64,000 nucleotides of DNA from Mycobacteroides sp. LB1 (GTDB lineage Bacteria > Actinomycetota > Actinomycetes > Mycobacteriales > Mycobacteriaceae). The notes beneath the pieces were generated by a model. It was not told the origin of the DNA. It did not search any database and worked only from the letters and a program-made list of their open reading frames with translations. The stretch's first letter is position 1; every line of letters begins with the position of its first letter. The stretch lies in assembly GCF_013449725.1 (NCBI RefSeq), contig NZ_JACCFF010000002.1, positions 248,001-312,000 of the forward strand, given 5' to 3'. This document shows, one piece after another, positions 36,423-54,207 of this stretch. The translations under genes were made by a program, and so were the position numbers.

Positions 36423-37900
36423 GAGGTTCCTTTCGGCTTACGGATGCGTGGACGAGCTTGGGCCGCGATTCCCTTGCGCCACAGGTGCATGGACACATAG
36501 GACCGCCACGGCGAGCAGCCGCGGGCGGCTGCGATGTCGATACCCTCGGCGGCTGCGCCGCGGCGCAACACCAGATCGTGTTCTAGCAGCACGTCCGGAT
36601 CCGCGAGTTGACGCATCACCACGTAGTCGGCAGTCCACGGCCCAATTCCCTTGATGTCCAACAGCTGCCGACGCAGATCTGTGGCGGTCATCCCGTGATG
36701 CAGCTCCAGCTTGCCTGCCGCGAGACTCTCGGCGGCCCGTATGACAGCCTCGATCCGCGCGGCGGGACCCGCCATCACCCCAGCTCCAGCCGCGGCGACG
36801 GCGTCGGCTGTGGGAAAGAGGTGCGTCACCCGACCCGTCGTGTCGGTCACCTGCTCACCGAGCGCGGCAACCAGAGATCCCGTCGCGGTATTGGCCGCGG
36901 CTACGGAGATTTGCTGACCGATCATGGTGCGCAACAGCAGTTCTGACCCATCGACGGTGCCGGGAACCCTGACACCGGGCGCATCGGCGACGAGGGGCGC
37001 CAGTGCGGGATTGGACAGCAGAGCGTCGTCGACGGCGGCAGGATCGGCATCGAGGTCGAGGAGGTGACGCAGTCGCGCCACCGAGGGAGCAAGGTCCCGC
37101 ATATCGGTGAGCTGCAGGTCCGCCCGCACCTGATCCGTCGACACCGTCAAGGTCGCGATGACCGGGCCATGCGGCATCCGCAGCGCTCGCGTGTACCGCC
37201 CGTCGGAGAAATCCTCGACCCCACGAGCGCAATGATGTTCCAACAGCCACGTTGACCATGCGACGTTATGGGGCAGCCGCAGTGGGAGTTTGAGGCTGAC
37301 TCCACCAGGGATTGGCGCCGCCGCGGCAGTGTCTTTGCGGGGGACTTCAGTACGCAGCTTCGAGGGTGTCGTCGCGAAAACGGCCGCGATCGTGTCGTTG
37401 AACTGCCGAATGCTGGAAAAGCCTGCGGCGAATGCGATATCAGACATAGACAGATCGGTGCGCTGAATCAGCAAACGAGCCGTGGTGGCCCGGTTCGCCC
37501 GCGCCAGCGCCAGTGGGCCCGCGCCCAGCTCGCCGAGCAGTACCCGGTTGAGCTGGCGACTCGAGTATCCGAGCGCACGCGACAATCCGTCGACTCCATC
37601 ACGCTCAACCACGCCGTCGCCGATGAGGCGCATCGCGCGGATAGCCAAGTCGGACTTGATGTTCCACAGTGGAGATCCAGGCGCCGCATCCGGTAGGCAC
37701 CGCCGGCAAGCGCGATATCCGGCGGCTTGTGCGGAGGCCGCGGTGGGATGGAAGGAGACGTTCTGACGTTTCGGTGTGATGGCCGGGCAGGACGGTCGGC
37801 AGTAGATACCGGTGGTGCGAACCGCTGTGTAGAACTGTCCGTCGAATCGGGTATCGCGGGACTGAACTGCCCGATAACAGGCCTCCGCTTCAAGCTCCAT
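36419..37900 (-). CDS. alkA: AdaA-AlkA fusion: methyl-phosphotriester sensor, AraC regulator and 3-methyladenine glycosylase
   Basis: The product is 493 residues with three parts. Residues 1-75 form the Ada zinc domain, with FYTAVRTTGIYCRPSC and CRRC giving Cys34, 38, 65 and 68; Cys34 corresponds to the methyl-accepting Cys38 of E. coli Ada. Residues 85-190 form the AraC helix-turn-helix (LSMSDIAFAAGFSSIRQFND). Residues 195-490 form the AlkA glycosylase with helix-hairpin-helix LLDIKGIGPWTADY and catalytic Asp in LEHDLVLRRG. The protein can sense methylated phosphates, switch on its operon and excise alkylated bases. It is followed by ogt with a 4-bp overlap. Confidence 0.96.
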   Translation of the reverse strand: MELEAEACYRAVQSRDTRFDGQFYTAVRTTGIYCRPSCPAITPKRQNVSFHPTAASAQAAGYRACRRCLPDAAPGSPLWNIKSDLAIRAMRLIGDGVVERDGVDGLSRALGYSSRQLNRVLLGELGAGPLALARANRATTARLLIQRTDLSMSDIAFAAGFSSIRQFNDTIAAVFATTPSKLRTEVPRKDTAAAAPIPGGVSLKLPLRLPHNVAWSTWLLEHHCARGVEDFSDGRYTRALRMPHGPVIATLTVSTDQVRADLQLTDMRDLAPSVARLRHLLDLDADPAAVDDALLSNPALAPLVADAPGVRVPGTVDGSELLLRTMIGQQISVAAANTATGSLVAALGEQVTDTTGRVTHLFPTADAVAAAGAGVMAGPAARIEAVIRAAESLAAGKLELHHGMTATDLRRQLLDIKGIGPWTADYVVMRQLADPDVLLEHDLVLRRGAAAEGIDIAAARGCSPWRSYVSMHLWRKGIAAQARPRIRKPKGTS

Positions 37901-37949
37901 GCTTTGAGCATGCCCGCGCCCACGGCGGAGTGCTAGCGGAAATCGGACA

Positions 37950-38375
37950 TTACCGTTGGGACTGGTTCTCGTCCCAGATCAGGGCGTAGCGGCGCCACGC
38001 CAGCAAGGTGATCGTCATCGACATCGCTGTTCCCGCTATCGCACCGATCGCCGAGCGCCGCCAGGCGGCCGCAAGCGCCGATAACAGCGCAATACCTCCG
38101 AGGACGCTCAAACCGGTGAGTGCGGCATCCGATGTGGGTTTGGTCATCCAGATTTCCTCGCCACGTATCGCTCGGGTGGCGAAGGAGCTGCCATCGCGGG
38201 GCGGTGGCGTGACGATGGGGTTGATCACCAGCCAGACAATGATGGGGAGCGACCAGCGCCACCGCCGGGTCCACACCGGGAAGAGCAACAGCGGTGTTGT
38301 CGCCCAGCGTGACCACGCGCTCACCGGGTGGCAATGCCTGTCGAAGATCCAGCGGCGTACTGCGGCGCCATTCAC
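37950..38375 (-). CDS. DUF6653-like small membrane protein
   Basis: The product is 141 residues with four predicted membrane helices in two pairs. The N-terminal HCHPVSAWSRWATTPLL and VINPIVTPPP, followed by RAIRGEEIW, match my memory of DUF6653 proteins, whose function is unknown. Start GTG 38375. It lies 49 bp upstream of adaA-alkA on the same strand, so it may head the alkylation-repair transcript; whether it takes part in that response is unknown. Confidence 0.72.
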   Translation of the reverse strand: MNGAAVRRWIFDRHCHPVSAWSRWATTPLLLFPVWTRRWRWSLPIIVWLVINPIVTPPPRDGSSFATRAIRGEEIWMTKPTSDAALTGLSVLGGIALLSALAAAWRRSAIGAIAGTAMSMTITLLAWRRYALIWDENQSQR

Positions 38376-38404
38376 ATCTCGACATTAGGCGACTGCCATG
38401 GTGC

Positions 38405-38425
38405 CCTTCCGGTATGACCGGAAGG
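38405..38425. terminator. 9-bp perfect hairpin upstream of pheS
   Basis: CCTTCCGGT-ATG-ACCGGAAGG lies 20 bp before the -10 of pheS, so it is not in the pheS transcript if that is leaderless. It could insulate the divergent genes or be a protein site. There is no T-tract. Confidence 0.45.
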
Positions 38426-38444
38426 TGGTTAACTCGCCTTACCC

Positions 38445-39489
<1,045 letters not shown>

Positions 39490-39490
<1 letters not shown>

Positions 39491-41985
39491 TGCGCATTCC
39501 CTACAGCTGGCTGATCGAGGTCCTCCGCGTCGGCGCTCCGGAATTCTCGGCCCCCCCGGCCGGTATCGAGGAAACCCTGATTCGCATCGGCCACGAGGTC
39601 GAAGAGGTGATCGTTCCCGGCCCTGTGAAGGGACCGCTCGTGGTGGGACGGGTCGCCGAGATCACCGAACTTGCCGAGTTCAAGAAGCCGATCCGCTTCT
39701 GCCTGGTGGATGTGGGAGAGTCCCAGCCGCGTGAAATCGTCTGTGGTGCTACCAACTTCGTTGTCGACGACCTCGTGGTGGTGGCACTTCCGGGTGCCAC
39801 CCTGCCCGGCGACTTCACCATTGCGACCCGCAAGACCTACGGACACACATCCGACGGGATGATCTGCTCGACGACGGAGCTGGGTTTGGGCGCTGAATCC
39901 TCTGGAATTCTGGTGTTGCCACCGGGCACCGCCGAGCCCGGCGCCGACGCCACCGAGGTGGTCGGGCTGGACGACGCGGTCTTCGATCTGTCGATCACCC
40001 CCGATCGGGGATATTGCCTATCCGTTCGCGGGCTGGCACGCGATCTAGCGTGCGCGTACGACCTCGAATTCGCCGATCCCGCTGCGGTAACGCCACTTGC
40101 GGCCGATAGGCCGTCTCTGCCCGTACATATCGATACCGGAACCGGGGTCAAGCGCTTCGGGTTGCGCCCGGTCATCGGTATCGATCCGTCGGCGGTATCG
40201 CCATGGTGGTTGCAGCGGCGGCTCATGCTCTGCGGTATCCGTGCGATCTCGCCCGCCGTCGACGTCACCAACTACGTGATGCTCGAAATCGGGCACCCGA
40301 TGCATGCTCATGACAAGGCGCGGATCAAGGGCGATTTCCGGGTGCGGTTCGCGACCCCGGATGAAACGGTGGTCACGCTCGACGACGCGGAACGCAAGCT
40401 CGAGCCTGGAGATGTCCTGATCGTCGATGACGCCGGGGTCACCGCCATCGGTGGTGTCATGGGCGCCGGAAGCACCGAGATGCGCGACGACTCCACCGAT
40501 GTGCTCCTCGAGGCCGCGGTATGGGACCCGGCCTCAGTGCTGCGCACCCAACGCCGGCTACACCTGCACAGCGAGGCCGGGCGTCGCTATGAACGCTCCG
40601 TGGATCCTGCGATATCGGCTGCCGCGCTTGACCGTTGCGCCTCGCTGCTACGCGATATCGCCGGTGGAACCACGCCCCCCGAACTGACGGACTGGACCGC
40701 CGAAGACCTGGACGACAGCGCAAACAGGATCATTTCCATCCCGGTCGAACTGCCGGCGCGTGTCGCCGGCGTGGAATACGCCGATGGCGTGGTGGAACGC
40801 CGGCTCCGCCAGATCGGCGCCGTGGTCAGCCGAGACAAGACAGCCGAGGGCGACACACTGCGGGTGACGCCGCCGAGCTGGCGCCCGGACATCATCGAGG
40901 GCGCAGACCTGGTCGAGGAGGTGCTGCGACTCGAAGGTTTGGAGGACATCCCATCGATCCTGCCCGCCGCACCTCAGGGCGGTGGTCTCACGCCCGCACA
41001 ACAGCGTCGCCGTGCGGTGGGGAAGTCGTTGGCGCTCAACGGGTACACCGAGATCTTGCCGATGCCGTTTCTACCGGCCGGGATATTCGACGCGTGGGGT
41101 CTGGACAGCGAGGATCCACGGCGACGCACCACAAAGGTGCTCAACCCACTGGAATCCGATCGCCCGGAGCTGGCCAGCACCCTGTTGCCCGGTGTACTGG
41201 AGGCGTTGTCACGCAATATCTCTCGTGGTGCCACTGATATCGCGTTGTTCACCATCGGCCAGGTCGTACGGCCAACCGAGACGACCCGCGCCATCCCGTT
41301 GCTCGACGTCACCGACCGCCCGTCCGATGCCGAGCTGAAGGCACTATTCGAATCCCTGCCCGCACAGCCCGTCCACGTGGCACTCGTGCTGGCCGGGGCC
41401 CGCGAGCCGAGCGGACCTTGGGGCCGCGGACGTGCCGCCGATGTCACCGATGCGCTGGAGGCGGCCCGGATCATCGGGCGTGCCGCGTACGTCGACGTGT
41501 CGTTGCGGGCCGGTGTGGAATTGCCCTGGCATCCCGGGCGCTGCGCAGAGATTGTGGCCGACGGCCAGGTGATCGGCCATGCCGGCGAGCTGCATCCTGC
41601 AGTGATCGAGCGTCTCGGACTGCCCAAGCGCACCTGCGCCCTGGAATTGAGTCTTGATGCGCTTCCTGTCACCAATCCTCTCCCTGCGCCAAGGATCTCG
41701 CCGTTTCCGGTGGTGCTTCAGGATGTCTCACTGGTAGTCGCCGAGACGGTGCCGGCAGATGCCGTCACCGATGCGTTGCGCGACGGGGCGGGGGAGTTGC
41801 TCGAAGATGTGCGGCTGGTGGAGATCTACACCGGACCGCAGATTGGCGAGGGCAACAAATCGCTGAACTTCCGGCTGCGTTTCCGTGCAGCGGATCGCAC
41901 CCTCACAGAAGACGAAGCCACCGCCGCACGGGTGGCGGCGGTGGCTTCTGCGGCTTCGCGCGTCGGGGCGACCCAACGCGCGTAG
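39490..41985 (+). CDS. pheT: phenylalanyl-tRNA synthetase beta subunit
   Basis: The product is 831 residues, full length for bacterial PheT. It starts [11 protein letters not shown], has an EMAP-like tRNA-binding domain (VGRVAEI...[20 protein letters not shown]), B3/B4 domains carrying the editing site (EVEEV to about residue 400), B5, and a C-terminal ferredoxin-fold anticodon-binding domain ([19 protein letters not shown]). It forms the heterotetramer with PheS and hydrolyses Tyr-tRNA-Phe. Start ATG 39490 overlaps the pheS stop. Confidence 0.97.
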
Positions 41986-41990
41986 CGGGT

Positions 41991-42059
41991 CTACTTGCCT
42001 CGCTGGTCAGCCTGCTCGCGGTGCTGCTCCTGGCGCTGACGATCGGCACGATCCGACAT
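41991..42059 (-). CDS. 22-residue hydrophilic small protein
   Basis: A minus-strand ORF of 22 codons has a good ribosome site (AAGGGAG) six bases before ATG. The peptide starts MSDRADRQRQEQHREQ and is almost entirely Arg, Gln, Glu, Asp and His, with no hydrophobic residue beyond Met and Ala. Its stop is 5 bp from the convergent pheT stop. Similar tiny charged proteins are known from mycobacterial ribosome profiling, but I cannot name a family. The ribosome site makes it more credible than a random ORF. Confidence 0.5.
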   Translation of the reverse strand: MSDRADRQRQEQHREQADQRGK

Positions 42060-42268
42060 GGAAGGCTCCCTTCTCGTTCGTTTCTGACTGCCGGCACATT
42101 CGCCAGCTATCTCCACCGTAACTGTGGCCACCGCGCATTACACCGTTGAGCTCAACTTGAGGTTTACGTGAACATTTCGCGGCGGGAACCTACTCATGCT
42201 GCGGTTTTCGGCGATTCGCCTGCGTAGATACCTTTTGGCGAGAACCCGTGACGAATAAACTTGCGTTC

Positions 42269-44577
<2,309 letters not shown>

Positions 44578-44581
<4 letters not shown>

Positions 44582-45446
44582 AGGCTTCCCAAGAAAAAGC
44601 AGAAGTCCTAGCGGCCGCGCTGCCGTGGCTCAAGAAGCTGCACGGCACCATCGTCGTCATCAAATACGGCGGTAACGCGATGACCGACGATGCACTGAAG
44701 AATGCCTTCGCCGAGGACATGGTGTTCCTGCGTAACTGCGGTATCCACCCGGTCGTCGTGCATGGCGGCGGCCCCCAGATCACGTCGATGCTGAAAAAGC
44801 TCGGCATATCGGGCGAGTTCAAGGGCGGATTCCGGGTCACCACACCAGAAGTCCTCGATATCGTGCGCATGGTGCTGTTCGGCCAGGTCGGTCGTGAGCT
44901 CGTCGGGTTGATCAACGGTCACGGACCGTATGCGGTCGGCATCACCGGCGAGGACGCACAACTGTTCACGGCGGTCCGGCGTACCGCGACCATCGACGGC
45001 GTAGAGACCGATATTGGCCTGGTCGGCGATGTGGCACAGGTGAATCCGGAAGCGATCCTCGACCTGATCGACGCCGGGCGGATCCCCGTGGTGTCCACCC
45101 TTGCACCCGACGCCGACGGTGTGGTGCACAACCTCAATGCCGATACCGCGGCCGGCGCGCTCGCCGAAGCCCTTGGCGCCGAACGTCTCCTGATGCTCAC
45201 CGATATCGAGGGTCTGTACACCGACTGGCCCGACCGCACCTCACTTGTCACCGAGATCGGGGCTGAGGATCTGCGCGAGCTCGCCCCCGGTCTGGAGTCG
45301 GGGATGATCCCCAAGATCGAGGCATGTCTGCGGGCGGTGGACGGCGGGGTTCCCAGTGCCCACATCATCGACGGACGCGTCGAACATTGCGTGCTGGTCG
45401 AGCTATTCACCGACGAGGGCATCGGGACGATCGTCAGGAGCCAATC

Positions 45447-45450
<4 letters not shown>
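44578..45450 (+). CDS. argB: acetylglutamate kinase
   Basis: ArgB phosphorylates N-acetylglutamate; in this cyclic pathway it is usually the arginine-inhibited step. The product is 290 residues of the amino-acid-kinase fold: VIKYGGNAM near the N-terminus, VVHGGGPQI, and [11 protein letters not shown]...[28 protein letters not shown] for ATP and dimer contacts. An N-terminal helix of about 20 residues ([19 protein letters not shown]) is the type found in arginine-sensitive hexameric kinases. Start ATG 44578 overlaps the argJ stop. Confidence 0.98.
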
Positions 45451-48060
<2,610 letters not shown>

Positions 48061-48071
48061 TAAGGAGAATC

Positions 48072-50686
<2,615 letters not shown>

Positions 50687-50697
50687 CATCCGTAGCC

Positions 50698-51480
50698 ATG
50701 GACGGCGAGCCGGACCCGATGTCATCGGGCCCCGGTCCGGGGGGCGACATACCGGACGACCCGAATGCGGCCTGGCGCCGTCCGGGGGTTGTGGAGGCTG
50801 TTTCCGCCGAGCCGCCAGGCTCCGATGCCGCTGAGCCTGCCGGAACGCCGCCCGAACAAGGAGTCCTCGCCCGAACTGCCCACACGGTAGGCAGCTGGTG
50901 GAACGACCTCGAGTTTGTACAGATGTGGCATGTGGTCGCCGTGATCGCGGTTGCCGCTACCGCAGGGTTCGGCGGATTGGATGCCGTCGACACGACTCCA
51001 CAGACCTTCGAGCTGGGCACGCCGTTCGATAATGGTGAATTCACCATCACGGTGCAGAAGGCCATTCTGCGGCCGCAAATCGCCGGCGGTGGCGCCGTGA
51101 TTGCGAAGGAAAAGCCCGGGCGGATGTACCTTGCCGTCGTCGCGGAGGTTACCAATCATGCCGATAGGGTGGGTCTTGTCGCCGGCAACTTCGCCCTGCC
51201 AGATATGACAGATGCGCAGGACATCTTCCTGCCGAAGCTACAGAACGCTACGGTTTTCCGGATCGAGGACGGCAGCAATCTGATTGAGCTGCAACCTGAT
51301 CTGACCGAGAAGGTGGCGGTCGTGTGGAGCGTTCCTACCGCCGCCGTACCACCGGGCTCCCAGGTATCGGTTCAGGTGCCGTATCGAGCTTTCAGCCGTG
51401 GCTTCGTGAACTATGGCGAGGGCTGGATTGACAACGGCAAGACAGCGACAGCCACTGTACCGGTGGAGGTTCCATCATGA
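50698..51480 (+). CDS. single-pass membrane protein with DUF4352-like domain (module gene 1)
   Basis: The product is 260 residues. The N-terminal tail (1-75) is Pro/Gly/Asp-rich and cytosolic, then one membrane helix (about 77-94, MWHVVAVIAVAATAG). The outside part (100-260) reads like the immunoglobulin-like DUF4352 fold: GRMYLAVVAEVTNHADRVG, FALPDMTDAQ and an L-x-P-D-L turn before a final beta hairpin. I do not recognise a named family. It overlaps the next gene by ATGA. It lies 12 bp after argH; TAACAT eight bases before its ATG may be a separate promoter. Confidence 0.82.
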   Translation: MDGEPDPMSSGPGPGGDIPDDPNAAWRRPGVVEAVSAEPPGSDAAEPAGTPPEQGVLARTAHTVGSWWNDLEFVQMWHVVAVIAVAATAGFGGLDAVDTTPQTFELGTPFDNGEFTITVQKAILRPQIAGGGAVIAKEKPGRMYLAVVAEVTNHADRVGLVAGNFALPDMTDAQDIFLPKLQNATVFRIEDGSNLIELQPDLTEKVAVVWSVPTAAVPPGSQVSVQVPYRAFSRGFVNYGEGWIDNGKTATATVPVEVPS

Positions 51481-52103
51481 TCTTGTCGAAAGATCTCGCG
51501 GCATTACGCGCCTCTTCACCGCTATTGCGCCTCTCCAGCACGGCCGTCGTGGTCGCCGTCATCTTGTCCGCGTCGGTATTCGTCTGGAATCGTCTGCCGA
51601 ATGCCGCCGCGACGCAGAATGCCTTTGACGTTCATGGCTCGATGGGAAGTTCCGTCACCGGGCGGCTGTTCTCTGCCACAGTGACGAAAGTCGGGGTGGC
51701 GCCGGTGGTCAAACACACGGGTTACTCCCCTCGGCAACGGAATATCAAGTCCGTCGGCCAGTGGGTGGTCGTCAAGCTCAACATCACGTCCATGACCGAA
51801 GCCCCTCAGGCCGATGCGATACTGGCATTTGGCGAGAAGGGCTACACGCCCGACGACCGGCTTCGAGGTTCCACATTGCTTGGCGCACAGCTGACTCCGC
51901 TGATCCCTCAGACCGGTGTTTTCGTTTTCGAGGTCAGCTCGGGTGTACTTGAGCATGCCAGCTCGGCGAAGCTGTACATTTTCTACGCTGCTGGGCAATA
52001 CAAATGGGACTCGCGGCTTGTCATCGACATTCCGCTTGACATCGAGCATGCGCCACGTTCGTCCGTTATCGCGCTTCCGATAACGGTGGTGGGCAAGCAA
52101 TGA
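51477..52103 (+). CDS. single-pass membrane protein with extracytoplasmic beta domain (module gene 2)
   Basis: The product is 208 residues. A short cytosolic start, one membrane helix (about 18-37, LSSTAVVVAVILSASVFVW), then an outside beta-rich domain with VGQWVVVKLNITSMTEAPQAD and a C-terminal FYAAGQYKWDSRLVIDIPLDI, again DUF4352-like in layout. No catalytic motif and no cysteines are seen. ATG 51477 overlaps the previous stop and its own stop overlaps the next start, so the three products are made in fixed order and are likely to work together. Confidence 0.82.
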   Translation: MILSKDLAALRASSPLLRLSSTAVVVAVILSASVFVWNRLPNAAATQNAFDVHGSMGSSVTGRLFSATVTKVGVAPVVKHTGYSPRQRNIKSVGQWVVVKLNITSMTEAPQADAILAFGEKGYTPDDRLRGSTLLGAQLTPLIPQTGVFVFEVSSGVLEHASSAKLYIFYAAGQYKWDSRLVIDIPLDIEHAPRSSVIALPITVVGKQ

Positions 52104-52684
52104 GTGATATGGCAACCAGTACCGAGGGCCCACGCCATCGGCGTGACAACGCTACAGATCAGCTGCCGTTGCGGTCACGATTGTGGTTTCGCAACGCCAT
52201 CGCAGGAGTGGTCGTTATCGCCGTGTTCACCGGAGTGTGGGCTATCTCGCTCCGTGGCCCCTGGCGTGACTATCGAGCCAGCGTGACGCCTCTTCATCTA
52301 ATTCCTGCCGGCCAGTCCGGTGATGCCTACGGACAGAGCTGGCGTCTTGCCGGGATCAAACACCTCGGCAAGGCCCCGCACGGAGCCAACGGGATTGTGC
52401 CGAAGGGGGCAGAGCTGGCGGTGGTCACGATCGAACGTTCGGGTGCGGTTCCAGAAGATTTTTTCTGCGACGGAAGACTCACCGACGGCGCGCGTTTATG
52501 GCCGGAGGCTCCATTCCTGACGTACACGGTGCCGCCTCCCGACGGTGTCGTCGATCACTGTGACAAACCGGGGAACCTCCAGCTCACCTTCCTGGTGCCC
52601 GACGATGTCACTATGACGGCAGTCGACATAGTGAACCCGGTGGGCGGCGGAAACCAAATTCTGGTCAGGCTTGAAATTCCCTGA
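52100..52684 (+). CDS. single-pass membrane protein with extracytoplasmic domain (module gene 3)
   Basis: The product is 194 residues. A basic cytosolic N-terminus (1-30), one membrane helix (about 31-50), then an outside domain with two cysteines (Cys123 and Cys154) that could form a disulfide. Beta-strand patterns such as GAELAVVTIERSG and LQLTFLVPDDVTMTAV match the two preceding genes in style, and the three may be distant paralogues. Start ATG 52100 overlaps the previous stop. Its end is only 3 bp from the end of the convergent polytopic protein. The function is unknown. Confidence 0.82.
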   Translation: MSDMATSTEGPRHRRDNATDQLPLRSRLWFRNAIAGVVVIAVFTGVWAISLRGPWRDYRASVTPLHLIPAGQSGDAYGQSWRLAGIKHLGKAPHGANGIVPKGAELAVVTIERSGAVPEDFFCDGRLTDGARLWPEAPFLTYTVPPPDGVVDHCDKPGNLQLTFLVPDDVTMTAVDIVNPVGGGNQILVRLEIP

Positions 52685-52687
52685 GTT

Positions 52688-54136
52688 TTACGCTCCGGAG
52701 ACTGCAGGATTTGCCGGGCGGGAATCATCCGGGTCGCCCGGATAGTCAAAAATCTCATTCTCGTGCGTCGCGGGCTCGTATGGCACGGACGATTCCGCCT
52801 CGACTCGTTCAACGCAGTGGGCGAAGACTGACGCAATGACGCAAATACGTAGTGAGGCAACAAGAACACCCGAAATCGCCGTAAGTATGGGGGCGACACC
52901 ATTCCAGAACGACAGGGGATGGGGCCCCAATATCCAGGCGAAGCCACGCGTCAAATACCCGCCAACCTGCATTTGTGTCGTCAAGAAACTATCGGACATG
53001 TCTAACCACGACAGACACAGGTAAACCAGTACGTAGCTTGACAGCACCACTAAACCGCCGTGCAGCACCAGGCGCGCCGAATCGATAACGGGTTTGGCGC
53101 TGCCGAATTGGGACAACAGCCAATCCTTAGCCTTACCTCTGGTCTGCTCGGACAGCCTGCCGCTCACTTGGCGCTGCACCCGGTCCCGGGCGGGCGCCAG
53201 CTTGTCGGCCGCCGCATCGGCCTGCCTACCAGCTAATCGGCGAAGCACTCCACGCCAGCTGGCCTTGTCGGACGAGCCGTAGATGATGCCTGCGATGGCC
53301 AACCAGACCAGCGGTACTGCCGCAGCGCCCCAGACGATATGCCACACGTCGCCCACAATGCTCCACAGAACTTCCAGCGGGCGAAAATGCGAGAACAACT
53401 CGCGACGCATGTCCTCAGCCCAGACCACGATGCGGCGTTCCTTAAACCAGGCCGACGGACTGAGGAAGAAGCTCACACCCTTGCTGGCCGAGAAGGAGAG
53501 CACCAGGAAGACCCACAGGGCATCCAGATACACCCTGATGAAGACAAACCACCCCGGCAATCTCTTCTTGATCGGCCCGAGGTTCAACGCTAGCCGGAGG
53601 ATAAAGGCACCGGTAATAAGAACCCAGACATAACTGGTTACCGGAACATTCCCCAAGTCGGCTATCTGGTCGCCAGTGGTCATCCGCGCGCCGATGCGGT
53701 GCCACATCACCTTCTGCTCGTAGGTCAACCAGTCGTCCTGGAACATCTTCCACGCGAGGTAGATAACGAAGAATGGCAGCACGATACTGGCGAACAGATC
53801 GATATTGCGCAGCGAGATCTTGGGCATCCCCGCGAGCACCGGGATGGCCGGTCTCAGCACCAGGAACATCGCGATGATCGACCCAAGGCGGGCCAGACCG
53901 GCGAATGGCATGAGCAGATCGACTACTAGATAGTTGTTCCAGCCGTATTTGGCGGCGAGTTCGATGACGATATTGCGCCCCAATAGCCCCAGCAGGTAAC
54001 ACGCAGCCAGCTGCGGAAGATAGGTGAGCCAGAGGCGCAGAGGCCGCAGTAACAGATTCCCCACCGGGTCATCGTAGAGGTTCGCTGCGGTCTGTTTCGC
54101 TCGATCATGCGATAGACGATTCGGCCAGTCCGGCAC
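52688..54136 (-). CDS. large polytopic membrane protein of unknown function (module gene 4)
   Basis: The product is 482 residues with nine or ten predicted membrane helices, a basic amphipathic stretch in the middle (about 295-345, [21 protein letters not shown]) and an acidic C-terminal tail (EIFDYPGDPDDSR). No transporter or enzyme motif is recognised. It points toward the three single-pass genes and ends 3 bp from the third, so it is probably linked to them in function though not in one transcript. Start GTG or ATG at 54136 is reasonable; no strong ribosome site is seen. Confidence 0.8.
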   Translation of the reverse strand: MPDWPNRLSHDRAKQTAANLYDDPVGNLLLRPLRLWLTYLPQLAACYLLGLLGRNIVIELAAKYGWNNYLVVDLLMPFAGLARLGSIIAMFLVLRPAIPVLAGMPKISLRNIDLFASIVLPFFVIYLAWKMFQDDWLTYEQKVMWHRIGARMTTGDQIADLGNVPVTSYVWVLITGAFILRLALNLGPIKKRLPGWFVFIRVYLDALWVFLVLSFSASKGVSFFLSPSAWFKERRIVVWAEDMRRELFSHFRPLEVLWSIVGDVWHIVWGAAAVPLVWLAIAGIIYGSSDKASWRGVLRRLAGRQADAAADKLAPARDRVQRQVSGRLSEQTRGKAKDWLLSQFGSAKPVIDSARLVLHGGLVVLSSYVLVYLCLSWLDMSDSFLTTQMQVGGYLTRGFAWILGPHPLSFWNGVAPILTAISGVLVASLRICVIASVFAHCVERVEAESSVPYEPATHENEIFDYPGDPDDSRPANPAVSGA

Positions 54137-54207
54137 ACCCGTTGTGACAGGATGAGCGGGCCCTCACCTGGGCGGCACGGGTAAACGACCGGTATCTAGG
54201 AGCAGCT

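Noticed and set aside
37933..38385. Alternative 150-codon frame overlapping the DUF6653-like gene
   Set aside because: The other frame gives clean membrane helices and family-like motifs; this one does not.
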